Assembly (NCBI RefSeq): GCF_002078605.1
Contig: NZ_MSJR01000014.1
Coordinates: forward strand, 1-42,675
Length of the DNA: 42,675 nucleotides
Reading direction: 5' to 3'
Source of the DNA: Salegentibacter sediminis
GTDB taxonomy: Bacteria; Bacteroidota; Bacteroidia; Flavobacteriales; Flavobacteriaceae
Shown here piece after piece: positions 7,752 to 15,959 of this stretch. A program made the translations under genes and the position numbers. The notes under the pieces were generated by a model. That model saw nothing but the letters and a program-made list of their open reading frames with translations, had not been told where the DNA came from and ran no database searches. How positions within the stretch are numbered: the stretch's first letter is position 1; each line of letters opens with the position of its first letter.

Positions 7752-8720
7752 ATGTCTGGAGTATTATTATTTATTGGGATTATACTATTGCTATTAGCAA
7801 TTCATGACTTTTTTTTCACCACACTTTCCGGAAGTGGTACTGGGTTCGTTTCCAGGAATATTTCTGTTTTTTCCGATAGGCTAATTCAGTTTTGTGTGAA
7901 GCTTTTTGGAAGAAAAGCATATAATTATAATGGATTATTTGTGAATCTAATGATTCTTTTTTTCTGGTTGCTCTTAATTTGGAGTGGCCTCTTTTTGGTT
8001 TATTCTTCTAATCCTGAAGCCATCACAAACAGCAGCGGCAGGATTGCAAATCACTGGGAGCGCTTTTATTTTACCAGTTATACTCTTTCCACCCTGGGGA
8101 TGGGGAATTTTAAACCAACTACCCCGGTCTTTGAACTGGTAACCGGTTCTTTTTCATTTTTTGGGTTTATTTTCTTCACAAGCGCGATGACATATTTCCT
8201 TTCCGTTTCATCTGCGCTGGTAAATAAGAGGAGCCTGTCTAAAAGTGTATATAATGTAGGGCATAGTCCCCGGGCCATTGCAGGAAATATTTTAAATTTT
8301 GATTCTTCCTTCAGCTATCAGCAAATTTTAGAGATGCAAAAAATGATAGATAGACATTCTGTAAATCATCATGCCTATCCTGTTGTTCACTTTTATAGAC
8401 AGAGTAAATCCACGGATAGTTTTAGTATTAATATAGCAAGATTAGATGAAGCAGTTACAATTCTCCTTCATTCAAAAGAAGCAAAAAATTTTGAAAAGGA
8501 ATTAAACTTGTTGCGTTCGTCTATATCTGGTTTTCTAGAAGATATTCAAGAGAACTTCTCCTCAAACCTCTCTCTGAAAAAAACTACGGTAGATTCTTAT
8601 GATTTCCCGTCTTTAGAATCCGGAAAAACAACAAAGGAATTACAAAAACGCAGGCGTATTATTGAGGCTTTACTAAGAAGTGAAAACTTTACCTGGGATG
8701 ATGTTTTTTCTGGAAGTTAA
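7752..8720 (+). CDS. Potassium-channel-like membrane protein
   Basis: The 322-residue protein has an N-terminal membrane helix (residues about 2-24), a second at about 65-88, a pore loop and a third helix at about 130-155. The pore carries YFTSYTLSTLGMGNFKP, in which TLGMGN sits where K+ channels have TVGYGD; Thr, both Gly and the spacing are kept while Tyr is Met and Asp is Asn. The cytoplasmic C-terminal half (about residues 165-322) is soluble and helical and lacks an RCK/TrkA nucleotide fold that I can recognise. It is probably an inner-membrane ion channel of the two-helix pore family; selectivity for K+ is likely but the altered filter leaves it open. The gene appears to stand alone after sigZ. 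Confidence 0.75.
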   Translation: MSGVLLFIGIILLLLAIHDFFFTTLSGSGTGFVSRNISVFSDRLIQFCVKLFGRKAYNYNGLFVNLMILFFWLLLIWSGLFLVYSSNPEAITNSSGRIANHWERFYFTSYTLSTLGMGNFKPTTPVFELVTGSFSFFGFIFFTSAMTYFLSVSSALVNKRSLSKSVYNVGHSPRAIAGNILNFDSSFSYQQILEMQKMIDRHSVNHHAYPVVHFYRQSKSTDSFSINIARLDEAVTILLHSKEAKNFEKELNLLRSSISGFLEDIQENFSSNLSLKKTTVDSYDFPSLESGKTTKELQKRRRIIEALLRSENFTWDDVFSGS

Positions 8721-8958
8721 GCTGTCTTTCAGGCTTTTGGCAAAAGTGTAATCGGAGTGACCAGAACGTCATCCAAAGTCCTCTTAATTAGTCTATAACA
8801 AGGAAAAGCCGGGGGCTGCAATATTTTTTTAAAAAAAAGAAAAATTTAAAACTGTAAGGAATGAAAAATTCAAGCTTCTAATACCAGAGCAAATCGCACA
8901 TCCTCACATTAATACGATTCAAAACATATTTACGTTATTAGGTAATAAAACACAAAAA

Positions 8959-9396
8959 ATGAAAAAAGGATTAATATTAGTAATTCTACTTTTAAATTTA
9001 AGTACTGTTTTTGCCCAGGAATGGGAGACAGATTTTGAAAAGGCAAAAGAACTTGCAAGCGAGGAAGATAAACCAATCGTATTGGTTTTCCAGGGTTCAG
9101 ACTGGTGTGCACCTTGCATCAAATTAGACAGGGAAGTTTGGAGTACAGACGCCTTTAAAAATTATGCAACGGACAATTACATAATGTTGCAGGCAGATTT
9201 TCCCCGAAAAAAGAAAAACGAATTATCAGAAGCTCAAAGAAAGGCAAACGCTAAATTAGCAGAAACCTACAACAAAAATGGTGTTTTTCCATTTGTGGTT
9301 GTCCTCGATTCAAAGGGGGAGGTATTGGGGAAGACAGGCTACAAAAAAACAACACCACAAAATTATATTAAGGAATTAAATTCATTAATAAAATAA
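8959..9396 (+). CDS. Periplasmic thioredoxin-family protein
   Basis: The 145-residue protein has a Sec signal peptide (MKKGLILVILLLNLSTVFAQ) and a thioredoxin fold with the redox motif SDWCAPC, the two cysteines two residues apart, followed by a characteristic IKLDREVW helix. VFPFVVVLDSKGEVLGKTGY supplies the cis-Pro strand (Phe-Pro) expected opposite the active site. It would reduce or isomerise disulfides in the periplasm. It is the first gene of an apparent operon: apbE follows its stop codon by one base, then DUF4266 and DUF3570. In this setting it probably keeps cysteines of the downstream proteins, such as the GGCGCN tail of DUF4266, reduced; that is inference. Confidence 0.88.
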   Translation: MKKGLILVILLLNLSTVFAQEWETDFEKAKELASEEDKPIVLVFQGSDWCAPCIKLDREVWSTDAFKNYATDNYIMLQADFPRKKKNELSEAQRKANAKLAETYNKNGVFPFVVVLDSKGEVLGKTGYKKTTPQNYIKELNSLIK

Positions 9397-9397
9397 C

Positions 9398-10378
9398 TTG
9401 AAAGGCCTCCTCACTTTATTTGTGATTCTGTTTTCTGTAACAGTTATGGCGCAGCAGCCATACAAACGCACACTCAAATTAATGGGTAGCCGTTTTGAAA
9501 TTACTGTGGTGGCAAAAGATTCTATTGTTGCAAATAAACATATAGATACTGCGGTGGCTGAAATTTCAAGAATTGAAAAACTCATTTCCTCCTGGGATGC
9601 TAATTCGCAAACTTCTGAGATAAATAGAAATGCTGGTGTTAGCCCTGTTAAGGTAAGCCCTGAACTATTCGAACTGATTGCACGCTCTATTAAGATCTCC
9701 CAATTAACCGATGGTGCTTTTGATATTACTTATGCCTCCATGGATAAAATATGGAAATTTGATGGTAGTATGACGCAAATGCCTTCAGAAGAAGAAATAA
9801 ATGCATCTGTGGCAAAAGTTGGCTTTCAGAACATTTTTCTGGATAGAGAAAACAGCACCGTATTTCTTAAAATGAAGGGAATGAAAATCGGTTTTGGAGC
9901 CATAGGTAAAGGCTATGCTGCCGATAAGGCTAAGGCTCTGCTCATTTCAAAAGGGGTGGCTTCTGGAATTATAAATGCGTCCGGTGATATGAATACCTGG
10001 GGAAAGCAGCCTAATGGGGAGGATTGGAAAATAGCTATTACCAATCCTATGAACAAAAATAAGGTCTTCGCATTATTGCCTATTACTGATGGCGCGGTAG
10101 TAACTTCCGGTAATTACGAGAAATATGTCAATTTCCAGGGGAAAAGATATACCCATATTATTGACCCCCGAACAGGCTATCCGTCAAGCGGAATTATTAG
10201 TGTAACCGTCTTTGCACCAAAGGCAGAACTAGCCGATGCCCTAGCGACCTCTGTATTTGTTATGGGTAAAGAAACCGGATTAGACCGCATCAATCAATTG
10301 CCAGGAATTGAGTGTATTATAATTGATGATAAAGGGAATATCACTAAGTCAAAGAATATTGAATTTGATAAACTATGA
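9398..10378 (+). CDS. apbE: FAD:protein FMN transferase (ApbE)
   Basis: The 326-residue protein starts at a TTG one base after the thioredoxin stop and has a signal peptide (KGLLTLFVILFSVTVMAQQ), as expected for periplasmic ApbE. Family motifs are clear: MGSRFEITV, DGAFDITY, GAIGKGYAADKA, IINASGDMNTWG, DGAVVTSGNYEKY, RYTHIIDPRTGYP and ADALATSVFVMG. The DALAT motif and the preceding Asp bind magnesium. The enzyme splits FAD and attaches FMN by a phosphoester bond to Thr or Ser in a [ST]GA[ST]-like site of partner proteins. The next gene begins inside its stop codon (ATGA). The partner is most likely encoded in the same operon; see DUF3570. TTG is a rare start, but no ATG fits the signal peptide. 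Confidence 0.93.
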   Translation: MKGLLTLFVILFSVTVMAQQPYKRTLKLMGSRFEITVVAKDSIVANKHIDTAVAEISRIEKLISSWDANSQTSEINRNAGVSPVKVSPELFELIARSIKISQLTDGAFDITYASMDKIWKFDGSMTQMPSEEEINASVAKVGFQNIFLDRENSTVFLKMKGMKIGFGAIGKGYAADKAKALLISKGVASGIINASGDMNTWGKQPNGEDWKIAITNPMNKNKVFALLPITDGAVVTSGNYEKYVNFQGKRYTHIIDPRTGYPSSGIISVTVFAPKAELADALATSVFVMGKETGLDRINQLPGIECIIIDDKGNITKSKNIEFDKL

Positions 10379-10587
10379 AGAAAAAGTTTATAACTGCGGT
10401 CTTAATAACTACTTCTTTTTGTAGCTGTGCGGTAGTAAAGGAATATGAGAAGGTGAATATAAATGATCCTGATATGCTGCTTTCAGAAAAGAAAGTAGAC
10501 CGCAATCTTACTACTGCCCATTCCTACCGGGAAGCGGCCGTGGGTGCAAATGGAGGAAAAACTGGAGGCGGCTGCGGCTGTAACTAA
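10375..10587 (+). CDS. DUF4266 small secreted protein or lipoprotein
   Basis: The 70-residue product overlaps the apbE stop by four bases (ATGA), implying translational coupling. It has a short signal sequence with candidate lipoprotein cysteines (TTSFCSC, Cys18 the likelier), a conserved middle ...NINDPDMLLSEKKVDRNLTTAHSYREAAVGANGG, and a C-terminal GGCGCN, the hallmark I associate with DUF4266. The lipobox is imperfect, so lipidation is uncertain. Biochemical role is unknown; the family is repeatedly found beside ApbE and DUF3570 genes to my knowledge. The paired cysteines at the end could bind a metal or form a disulfide handled by the operon's thioredoxin. Confidence 0.82.
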   Translation: MKKKFITAVLITTSFCSCAVVKEYEKVNINDPDMLLSEKKVDRNLTTAHSYREAAVGANGGKTGGGCGCN

Positions 10588-10588
10588 T

Positions 10589-11914
10589 ATGATGGCTATG
10601 TACAAAAATATCCTGCTTTTTATTGGGGTATTCGCTTTTGCGAATGTGTACTCACAAACAACCCAGGACTCAACAAAAGTTTATAAAAAACGTGTTCTTG
10701 AAACCACTGAAGTAGATTTTCTTACAAGTTATTACACCCAGGATGGTGACAATGCTGCTGTTAGTGGAGGTGTTGGGACAGAGGAGTTAACCGATGCTAC
10801 AGGAACTTTTGTGGTTTCCATTCCCTTAAACGACGACGATGTGTTGACAATTGATGCAGGAGTTTCTGCATATACATCTGCCTCCTCAAGTAACATAGAT
10901 CCCTTTGATGATGGCCCGGCAGATCCTTTTCAGGCATCCTCCGGAGCCTCCAGTGGAGACCTTTGGGCAAATCTAACAGGGAGTTATAGCCATAGCTCAG
11001 ATGATAGAAACGATATTTGGTCTGCAAAACTTTCGGTATCTTCAGAATACGATTATTTTTCTGTAGGTATTGGGGGAAGTTATACTAAACTTTTTAATGA
11101 AAAGAATACTGAGATTAGTGTAAACGGAAACGTATATATAGACACCTGGAATGCAATCTATCCCATAGAATTGAGACCTTTTGGGGAAGGCGGAGATGGT
11201 TTGAGCAATCGGTTGTTTGCCCAAAATACTATAACAGGTAACTCCAATTATAATCCTCAATTTTCAGCATTTGACAAGGAAGGGCGTAATTCGTATTCCT
11301 TAGGATTGGGATTCTCCCAAATACTCCATAGAAACCTGCAGGGGTCAATAGCAATAGATTTTGTGCAACAGGACGGATTATTGTCTACGCCCTTCCAAAG
11401 AGTATATTTTGGGGATGTAGCCGATTCTTTTATTGATAGTTTTCACCTCGCCGATGCTGTTGAACGTTTGTCTGATTCAAGGTCTAAAATAGCCGTTGGG
11501 GGGCGTTTAAACTGGTACCTCAATGAAATATTTACGATGAGAACTTTTTATCGTTATTATTCTGATGATTGGGGAGTTACCTCCCATACCGCAAGTCTTG
11601 AAGTTCCTGTTAAGATTACAGATAAGTTTACGCTGTATCCCTCGTATAGATTCTATAATCAAACGGCAGCAGACTACTTTAGACCTTATGAAGCAGCCCT
11701 GTCTACAGATGAATATTACACCTCTGATTATGACCTTTCGGAATACTCCGCAGATCAATTTGGATTTGGAGTTTCCTACACCGATATTTTTGCCAAAATG
11801 CACATCTGGCAATTTGGTTTAAAAAGTGTAGATATAAAGTTTTATAAATATGACCGGGACTCTACATTTAGTTCTAATATTATAACAGCAGGCTTTAAAT
11901 TCCTTATGGATTGA
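10589..11914 (+). CDS. DUF3570 outer-membrane beta-barrel protein
   Basis: The start is placed at the ATG 10589, immediately after the DUF4266 stop (nearby ATGs at 10592 and 10598 are equally possible), since a signal peptide (MYKNILLFIGVFAFANVYSQ) follows; the longer frame from 10544 would run through DUF4266 coding sequence. The mature part, about 420 residues, has many amphipathic beta strands, and ends ...SSNIITAGFKFLMD as a barrel would. Recognisable DUF3570 stretches include LETTEVDFLTSYYTQDGDNAAVSGG, YPIELRP, LSTPFQRVYFGD and RTFYRYYSDDWGVTSHTASLEVPV. At about 10922-10960 it encodes DPFQASSGASSGD, similar to a flavinylation site. It closes the thioredoxin-ApbE-DUF4266 operon. Confidence 0.85.
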   Translation: MMAMYKNILLFIGVFAFANVYSQTTQDSTKVYKKRVLETTEVDFLTSYYTQDGDNAAVSGGVGTEELTDATGTFVVSIPLNDDDVLTIDAGVSAYTSASSSNIDPFDDGPADPFQASSGASSGDLWANLTGSYSHSSDDRNDIWSAKLSVSSEYDYFSVGIGGSYTKLFNEKNTEISVNGNVYIDTWNAIYPIELRPFGEGGDGLSNRLFAQNTITGNSNYNPQFSAFDKEGRNSYSLGLGFSQILHRNLQGSIAIDFVQQDGLLSTPFQRVYFGDVADSFIDSFHLADAVERLSDSRSKIAVGGRLNWYLNEIFTMRTFYRYYSDDWGVTSHTASLEVPVKITDKFTLYPSYRFYNQTAADYFRPYEAALSTDEYYTSDYDLSEYSADQFGFGVSYTDIFAKMHIWQFGLKSVDIKFYKYDRDSTFSSNIITAGFKFLMD

Positions 11915-11947
11915 GGGTAATCAGGATGTAAAATAACTTCCGGCTTC

Positions 11948-12748
11948 TTAATCGTGTAAGACAAAAATGGGCAATCTGTTAGGGGCTGTTAAATAGTATC
12001 CGTGTTTAGAATGCATGATGTGACGGCAAATTTTAATATTTTTTGCCAGGAGGCTGATTACATCGAATTTCTTCTGAAATTCATTCCATACACTTTGGTC
12101 GTAACTCTCTACATCGTTTAGTTTAGAAAAGCTCACCTGCATTTGGTCAAGGTCTTCAAAAACAGAAGTTCTTGAGGGTGTATGTTCAGGAGCGATGGTG
12201 TCTCCTAACTCCCAAACACTAAGCTGAGTATTATGTAAAAATTTACTCTCTTTTAGAAACTTCAGGTTTTTCCGATGCAGGGAAACTGAATAATCTATCG
12301 GCATCAGAATGCTTTCGATCTCCCTGAATTGAACGTCCTCTGGAACAGCTAAAAGATTGCATTTTATTTTGGAAATGATCTCAAAAGTATGATCCCCAAG
12401 AATAGTAGAATGTCGCATATCTTTACTCACAGCTCCCATAACCAAAAGATCGATTTTATTTTTCGCCAGCAGGTCACGGGTGGTATTTACGAGATTATCT
12501 TCTGAATAATGGCCGTTTACCTGGTGTGGTCTGTCAAGTGAACGCTCTCTAAGCTTATCCACTCGTTCCTGTAGTCTTGCTTTTGTTGCCGTTCTCTTCC
12601 TTTCCTTTTCCTCTTCAGATGCATCGGAATCAGGCACGTAGATATTCAAGAGGATAAAAGAAACCTTTTCTTCCCTAAGTAAATCCATGGCATAATGGGT
12701 GGCATTAATTGCCACCTGCGAAAAGTCTGAAAGTAATAAGACGTTCAT
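11948..12748 (-). CDS. Universal stress protein (UspA family)
   Basis: The 266-residue protein has one clear Usp domain at about residues 1-145: strand MNVLLLSDFS, helix INATHYAMDLL, a long charged linker (EEEKERKRTATKARLQERVDKL), and LVMGAVSKDMRHSTILGDHTFEIISKIKCNLLAVPED. This last segment replaces the ATP-binding G-2x-G-9x-G-[ST] with a weaker version. The C-terminal half starts like a second Usp domain (IESILMPIDYSVS) but then lacks recognisable motifs, so it is degenerate. Usp proteins are cytoplasmic stress factors that bind ATP or other ligands. The gene is convergent with the DUF3570 operon, with 33 bases between stops, and is monocistronic. Confidence 0.85.
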   Translation of the reverse strand: MNVLLLSDFSQVAINATHYAMDLLREEKVSFILLNIYVPDSDASEEEKERKRTATKARLQERVDKLRERSLDRPHQVNGHYSEDNLVNTTRDLLAKNKIDLLVMGAVSKDMRHSTILGDHTFEIISKIKCNLLAVPEDVQFREIESILMPIDYSVSLHRKNLKFLKESKFLHNTQLSVWELGDTIAPEHTPSRTSVFEDLDQMQVSFSKLNDVESYDQSVWNEFQKKFDVISLLAKNIKICRHIMHSKHGYYLTAPNRLPIFVLHD

Positions 12749-12965
12749 TTTTTTTGTTTAAAAGCACAAACTTAACATAAACCTTGTCATATTAATATGA
12801 TTATGATCAGGTCGGGTTTTTCTGACAAAAAAAAAGGTTATCTAAGTTATGGCTCTAAGGTGTGCTCCCGGTACTAATCCTTAAGTGGCGAATTGCTGGG
12901 TGGTTTTTAATGCTTAAATTCCACTGAAGTGACTTTTTTATATCATAAAAAAGCAGGGTTTTTCA

Positions 12966-12996
12966 TTTGCCTTGTTATTATTTAATCGTAATATTG
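12966..12996 (+). promoter_or_regulatory. Promoter of the ars operon (TTFG-N19-TAnnTTTG type)
   Basis: TTTG at 12966-12969 and TAATATTG at 12989-12996 are separated by exactly 19 bases; the second matches the Bacteroidota -7 consensus TAnnTTTG in all but one fixed position. Transcription would start about 13003, some 20 bases before the first gene's ATG at 13023. Confidence 0.7.
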
Positions 12997-13014
12997 CAAT
13001 GATACAATATTACG
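12987..13014. promoter_or_regulatory. Probable ArsR operator, 10-bp perfect inverted repeat
   Basis: CGTAATATTG (12987-12996) and CAATATTACG (13005-13014) are perfect reverse complements separated by 8 bases. The left arm contains the -7 box and the right arm covers the predicted start of transcription, so a bound dimer would block RNA polymerase. ArsR dimers bind such palindromes; arsR is the second gene of the operon. Confidence 0.75.
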
Positions 13015-13022
13015 TATTTACT

Positions 13023-13469
13023 ATGAAACTTTCAGAAATAAAACAACAGCTTAACTACCTGGATAAAATTGCTTTTCAGTTGCCTAATGGTGAATTGGTG
13101 CCTAATCATTTTCACGTGACCGAGATAGGAAAAGTCACCAAACATTTTATCGATTGTGGCGGAAGCGTACGCAAGGAGGAAGTGGTTAATTTTCAGCTAT
13201 GGAATGCAAACGATTATGATCATCGCCTGCATTCAGAAAAATTAATGCACATCATAGAGCTCTCTCAAAAAACTTTGGGAATAGAAGACCTGGAGATAGA
13301 AGTGGAATATCAGGGACAAACCATTGAAAAATTTGGTTTGGACTTCGATGGCACCAATTTTATGCTCACTACCAAACATACCGATTGTCTTGCCAAAGAT
13401 AAGTGTGGGATCCCGAGTAAAGAGACGGTGGCAACAAATGCTTGCTCTCCAGAGAGCGAATGTTGTTAA
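13023..13469 (+). CDS. DUF6428 family protein of the arsenic operon
   Basis: The start is set at ATG 13023 (MKLSEIKQQLNYL), because an upstream in-frame ATG at 12972 would place coding sequence over the promoter and operator. The product is 148 residues, no signal peptide, with VPNHFHVTEIGKVTKHFIDCGG and a C-terminal tail containing five cysteines (TDCLAKDKC..., NACSPESECC). I recognise it as DUF6428, a family found at the head of ars operons in Bacteroidota. Role unknown; the Cys-rich tail makes arsenite binding, delivery or sensing plausible. arsR follows 18 bases downstream. It would be repressed by ArsR and induced by arsenite. Confidence 0.85.
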   Translation: MKLSEIKQQLNYLDKIAFQLPNGELVPNHFHVTEIGKVTKHFIDCGGSVRKEEVVNFQLWNANDYDHRLHSEKLMHIIELSQKTLGIEDLEIEVEYQGQTIEKFGLDFDGTNFMLTTKHTDCLAKDKCGIPSKETVATNACSPESECC

Positions 13470-13487
13470 TTAATTAAACTATATAGA

Positions 13488-13820
13488 ATGGGAGTTACAA
13501 AATCCGATTTATTTAGCACGACTCAGAATGAGCTGGCTACATATGCCAAAGTATTTGCACACCCTGCGCGCATAGCGATCCTGCAATATTTACTAAGAGC
13601 AAACACTTGTTGTAATACGCACCTGGTGGAAGAATTAGGATTGGCGCAGGCCACCATCAGCCAACATCTGAAAGAATTAAAAAACCTCGGTATCATCCAG
13701 GGAACGGTAGAAGGCGTGTCGGTGAACTATTGTATCAATCCTGAAAAATGGCAGGAAATCAAAGACAGGTTTACGGTCTTTTTTGATAGTTATGAACCCG
13801 GCGGTTTTTCCTGTTGTTAG
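13488..13820 (+). CDS. arsR: ArsR-family arsenite-responsive repressor
   Basis: The 110-residue protein is a winged-helix ArsR/SmtB regulator: FAHPARIAILQYLL then NTCCNTHLVEELGLAQATISQHLKELKNLGII. C41-C42 sit where ArsR proteins bind As(III) close to the recognition helix, and C109-C110 close the protein and may supply further thiol ligands. Binding arsenite would release it from the operator in front of the operon. It lies between DUF6428 and arsC, in the same direction, with gaps of 18 and 10 bases. Family and role are confident; which cysteines act as ligands is inferred. Confidence 0.93.
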   Translation: MGVTKSDLFSTTQNELATYAKVFAHPARIAILQYLLRANTCCNTHLVEELGLAQATISQHLKELKNLGIIQGTVEGVSVNYCINPEKWQEIKDRFTVFFDSYEPGGFSCC

Positions 13821-13830
13821 TCTATTTGAT

Positions 13831-14445
13831 ATGATTTTTAGAAAAATTGAAGAAATCATTGAGTCGCTGGAACTTCAATCAATTCCCGATTCCCGAAAAG
13901 CGGAATTGGCTCCTCTTATTGATTTTATTGAGGAGAAGCTCAAAGCCAAAAAACCGATTAAGCTTAACTTTATTTGTACCCATAACTCGAGAAGAAGTCA
14001 TCTCGCCCAGATCTGGGCACAGGTTATGGCTGAATATTTCAACATTGAAAAGCTAAGTTGTTATTCGGGAGGAACCGAAGCTACCGCTATGTTTCCGGTA
14101 GTTGGTGAAATCCTCGCAGAACAAGGGTTTGAGATAAGCCCGATTTCTCAGGATGAGAATCCGGTATATGTCATTAAATATGCTGCTAATTCCCATCCGG
14201 TAATTGGTTTTTCCAAAACTTTTGATCATACATTCAATCCTGTTTCCGGCTTTGCAGCGATCATGACCTGTTCCCAGGCCGATGCAGACTGTCCTTTTAT
14301 CGCTGGAGCCGAAAAGCGAATCCCGATTCCTTACGACGATCCCAAAGAATTTGACGGTACACCCCAACAGAAGGAAAAATACCGGGAACGCAGTCTTCAA
14401 ATCGCTACTGAATTATACTATGTTTTTTCCAAAATCAAGCAATAA
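13831..14445 (+). CDS. arsC: Arsenate reductase, low-molecular-weight phosphatase type
   Basis: The start is set at ATG 13831, just after the arsR stop; an upstream in-frame ATG at 13783 overlaps arsR. The product is 204 residues with an N-terminal helical extension of about 40 residues followed by the phosphatase-fold loop CTHNSRR (C49 to R55, CX5R). C147 and C154, spaced C-x6-C in TCSQADADC, match the relay cysteines of thioredoxin-coupled ArsC, and PYDDP supplies the DP acid. It would reduce arsenate to arsenite, with electrons from thioredoxin. Its stop overlaps the acr3 start (TAATG). Related proteins are annotated as protein-tyrosine phosphatases, but context and cysteines favour arsenate reductase. 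Confidence 0.9.
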   Translation: MIFRKIEEIIESLELQSIPDSRKAELAPLIDFIEEKLKAKKPIKLNFICTHNSRRSHLAQIWAQVMAEYFNIEKLSCYSGGTEATAMFPVVGEILAEQGFEISPISQDENPVYVIKYAANSHPVIGFSKTFDHTFNPVSGFAAIMTCSQADADCPFIAGAEKRIPIPYDDPKEFDGTPQQKEKYRERSLQIATELYYVFSKIKQ

Positions 14446-15476
14446 TGACGCAGCCTAAGAAACAAATCCCGTTTTTTGAACGCTATCTCAGTTTGTGGGT
14501 AGCGCTATGCATTGCAGCAGGAATTTTAATTGGCCATCTACTGGGCGAAAGTATGCAGGTGTTAGCCGATGCCCAGATCTATAATGTAAATATCCCAATC
14601 GCTATCCTCATCTGGCTTATGATCTATCCCATGATGCTGCAAATAGATTTTAGTAGTATCAGGAATGTCGGTAAGGCTCCTAAAGGTCTTATCCTCACCC
14701 TGGTTGTGAATTGGCTGATAAAACCATTTACCATGGCCTTTTTCGCCTGGATATTCTTTGAACATCTCTATTCAGCCTGGATCGATCCCGGGATGGCCGG
14801 GGAATATATTGCCGGAGCGATTTTGCTTGGAGTAGCACCTTGTACCGCGATGGTTTTTGTGTGGTCTTATTTAACCGATGGTGACCCAAATTATACCCTC
14901 GTGCAGGTTTCTATAAACGATTTGATTATCCTGGTAGCATTTGTGCCCCTGGTTGGACTGTTATTAGGGATCACCGATATTAGTATCCCTTATGAAACCT
15001 TAGTGGCTTCGGTGCTCATCTTTGTGGTGATACCGCTTATAGCCGGGGTGATCACCAATAAAGTACTGGTTAAAAAACACGGGGAAGAGTGGTTTACAAA
15101 TCATTTTTTACCAAAGTTGAAACCTCTAAGTATCCTGGCGCTCTTACTTACCCTGGTATTATTGTTTGCTTTTCAGGGTCCTAATATTTTAGATAATCCA
15201 TTGATCATCCTGTTAATAGCGGTTCCACTTATCATTCAATCCTATTTTATATTTTTTATTACCTGGTTTGCCGGCAGAAAACTAAATTTGAAACATGCGA
15301 TTTGTTCTCCCGCAGCTATGATAGGAACGAGTAATTTTTTCGAGCTGGCGGTTGCAGTTGCCATTGCCCTATTCGGGCTCCAGAGTCCGGCTGCTTTGGT
15401 AACTGTAGTTGGTGTATTGGTTGAGGTTCCTGTTATGCTCAGTTTGGTAGCCTTAGCCAATAAATGGAGGTATTAG
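14445..15476 (+). CDS. acr3: ACR3-type arsenite efflux permease
   Basis: The 343-residue protein has about ten membrane helices. ACR3 signatures are present: [21 protein letters not shown] at the N-terminus, [32 protein letters not shown] with the conserved cysteine needed for arsenite transport, [12 protein letters not shown] and [17 protein letters not shown] near the end. It expels arsenite across the inner membrane by proton exchange. It is translationally coupled to arsC through a TAATG overlap and ends the operon. No clear hairpin terminator follows. Confidence 0.94.
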   Translation: MTQPKKQIPFFERYLSLWVALCIAAGILIGHLLGESMQVLADAQIYNVNIPIAILIWLMIYPMMLQIDFSSIRNVGKAPKGLILTLVVNWLIKPFTMAFFAWIFFEHLYSAWIDPGMAGEYIAGAILLGVAPCTAMVFVWSYLTDGDPNYTLVQVSINDLIILVAFVPLVGLLLGITDISIPYETLVASVLIFVVIPLIAGVITNKVLVKKHGEEWFTNHFLPKLKPLSILALLLTLVLLFAFQGPNILDNPLIILLIAVPLIIQSYFIFFITWFAGRKLNLKHAICSPAAMIGTSNFFELAVAVAIALFGLQSPAALVTVVGVLVEVPVMLSLVALANKWRY

Positions 15477-15959
15477 ACTTTATAAAAAAATAAATGCCTG
15501 ATCTAATCACGCGTTTTTCGCACAACTAATAATAATTTTTTTGCTGATCTTTTGTAGGAACCTCTTATAAGGAAATTTCAATCTGATTTAATCTGAAAAA
15601 ATATGGAGCTCACAAATTAAAATTCATTCTGATTCAGATTATATTTTTCGTCATTTTGAGCAATTCAAAGCGAACTTAAACGGAAGAAGAATCTTGCGTA
15701 ATTGGATGAGGTTTTTTTAAAAAAAGTCCTGAATATAGTGATCATGATCAGTATATCCCGAAATAATTATCGATTGACAAGCGATAAACAAATCTAATAG
15801 CTAGCTTGTGCCCGCAAATCGACTGAGACTTATTTTTAAAAAAATATGTTTCAGATTTTCTTCTAACCGATCTCTGATTATTTCAGCATAAAGTTCCGAA
15901 GTAAAATAACTGATAAGCCCAAAATTACCGTCACAACCTTTCAGAAAAATAATATAATT
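15477..15959. other. Intergenic region after the ars operon, with small palindromes and a degenerate repeat
   Basis: No gene is visible in 483 bases. The stretch 15652-15705 begins GTCATTTTGAGC and ends GAAGAATCTTG, which looks like a worn single copy of the GTCAtt...gaaTCTc repeats found elsewhere in the window. TGATCATGATCA at 15739-15750 is a perfect palindrome, and TTATCG (15767-15772) with CGATAA (15782-15787) is an inverted repeat; either could be a control site for the gene at 15960. Confidence 0.45.

Noticed and set aside
10544-10588. Longer N-terminus for the DUF3570 protein
   Set aside because: It would read through the end of DUF4266 in another frame and place 15 residues ahead of a normal signal peptide.
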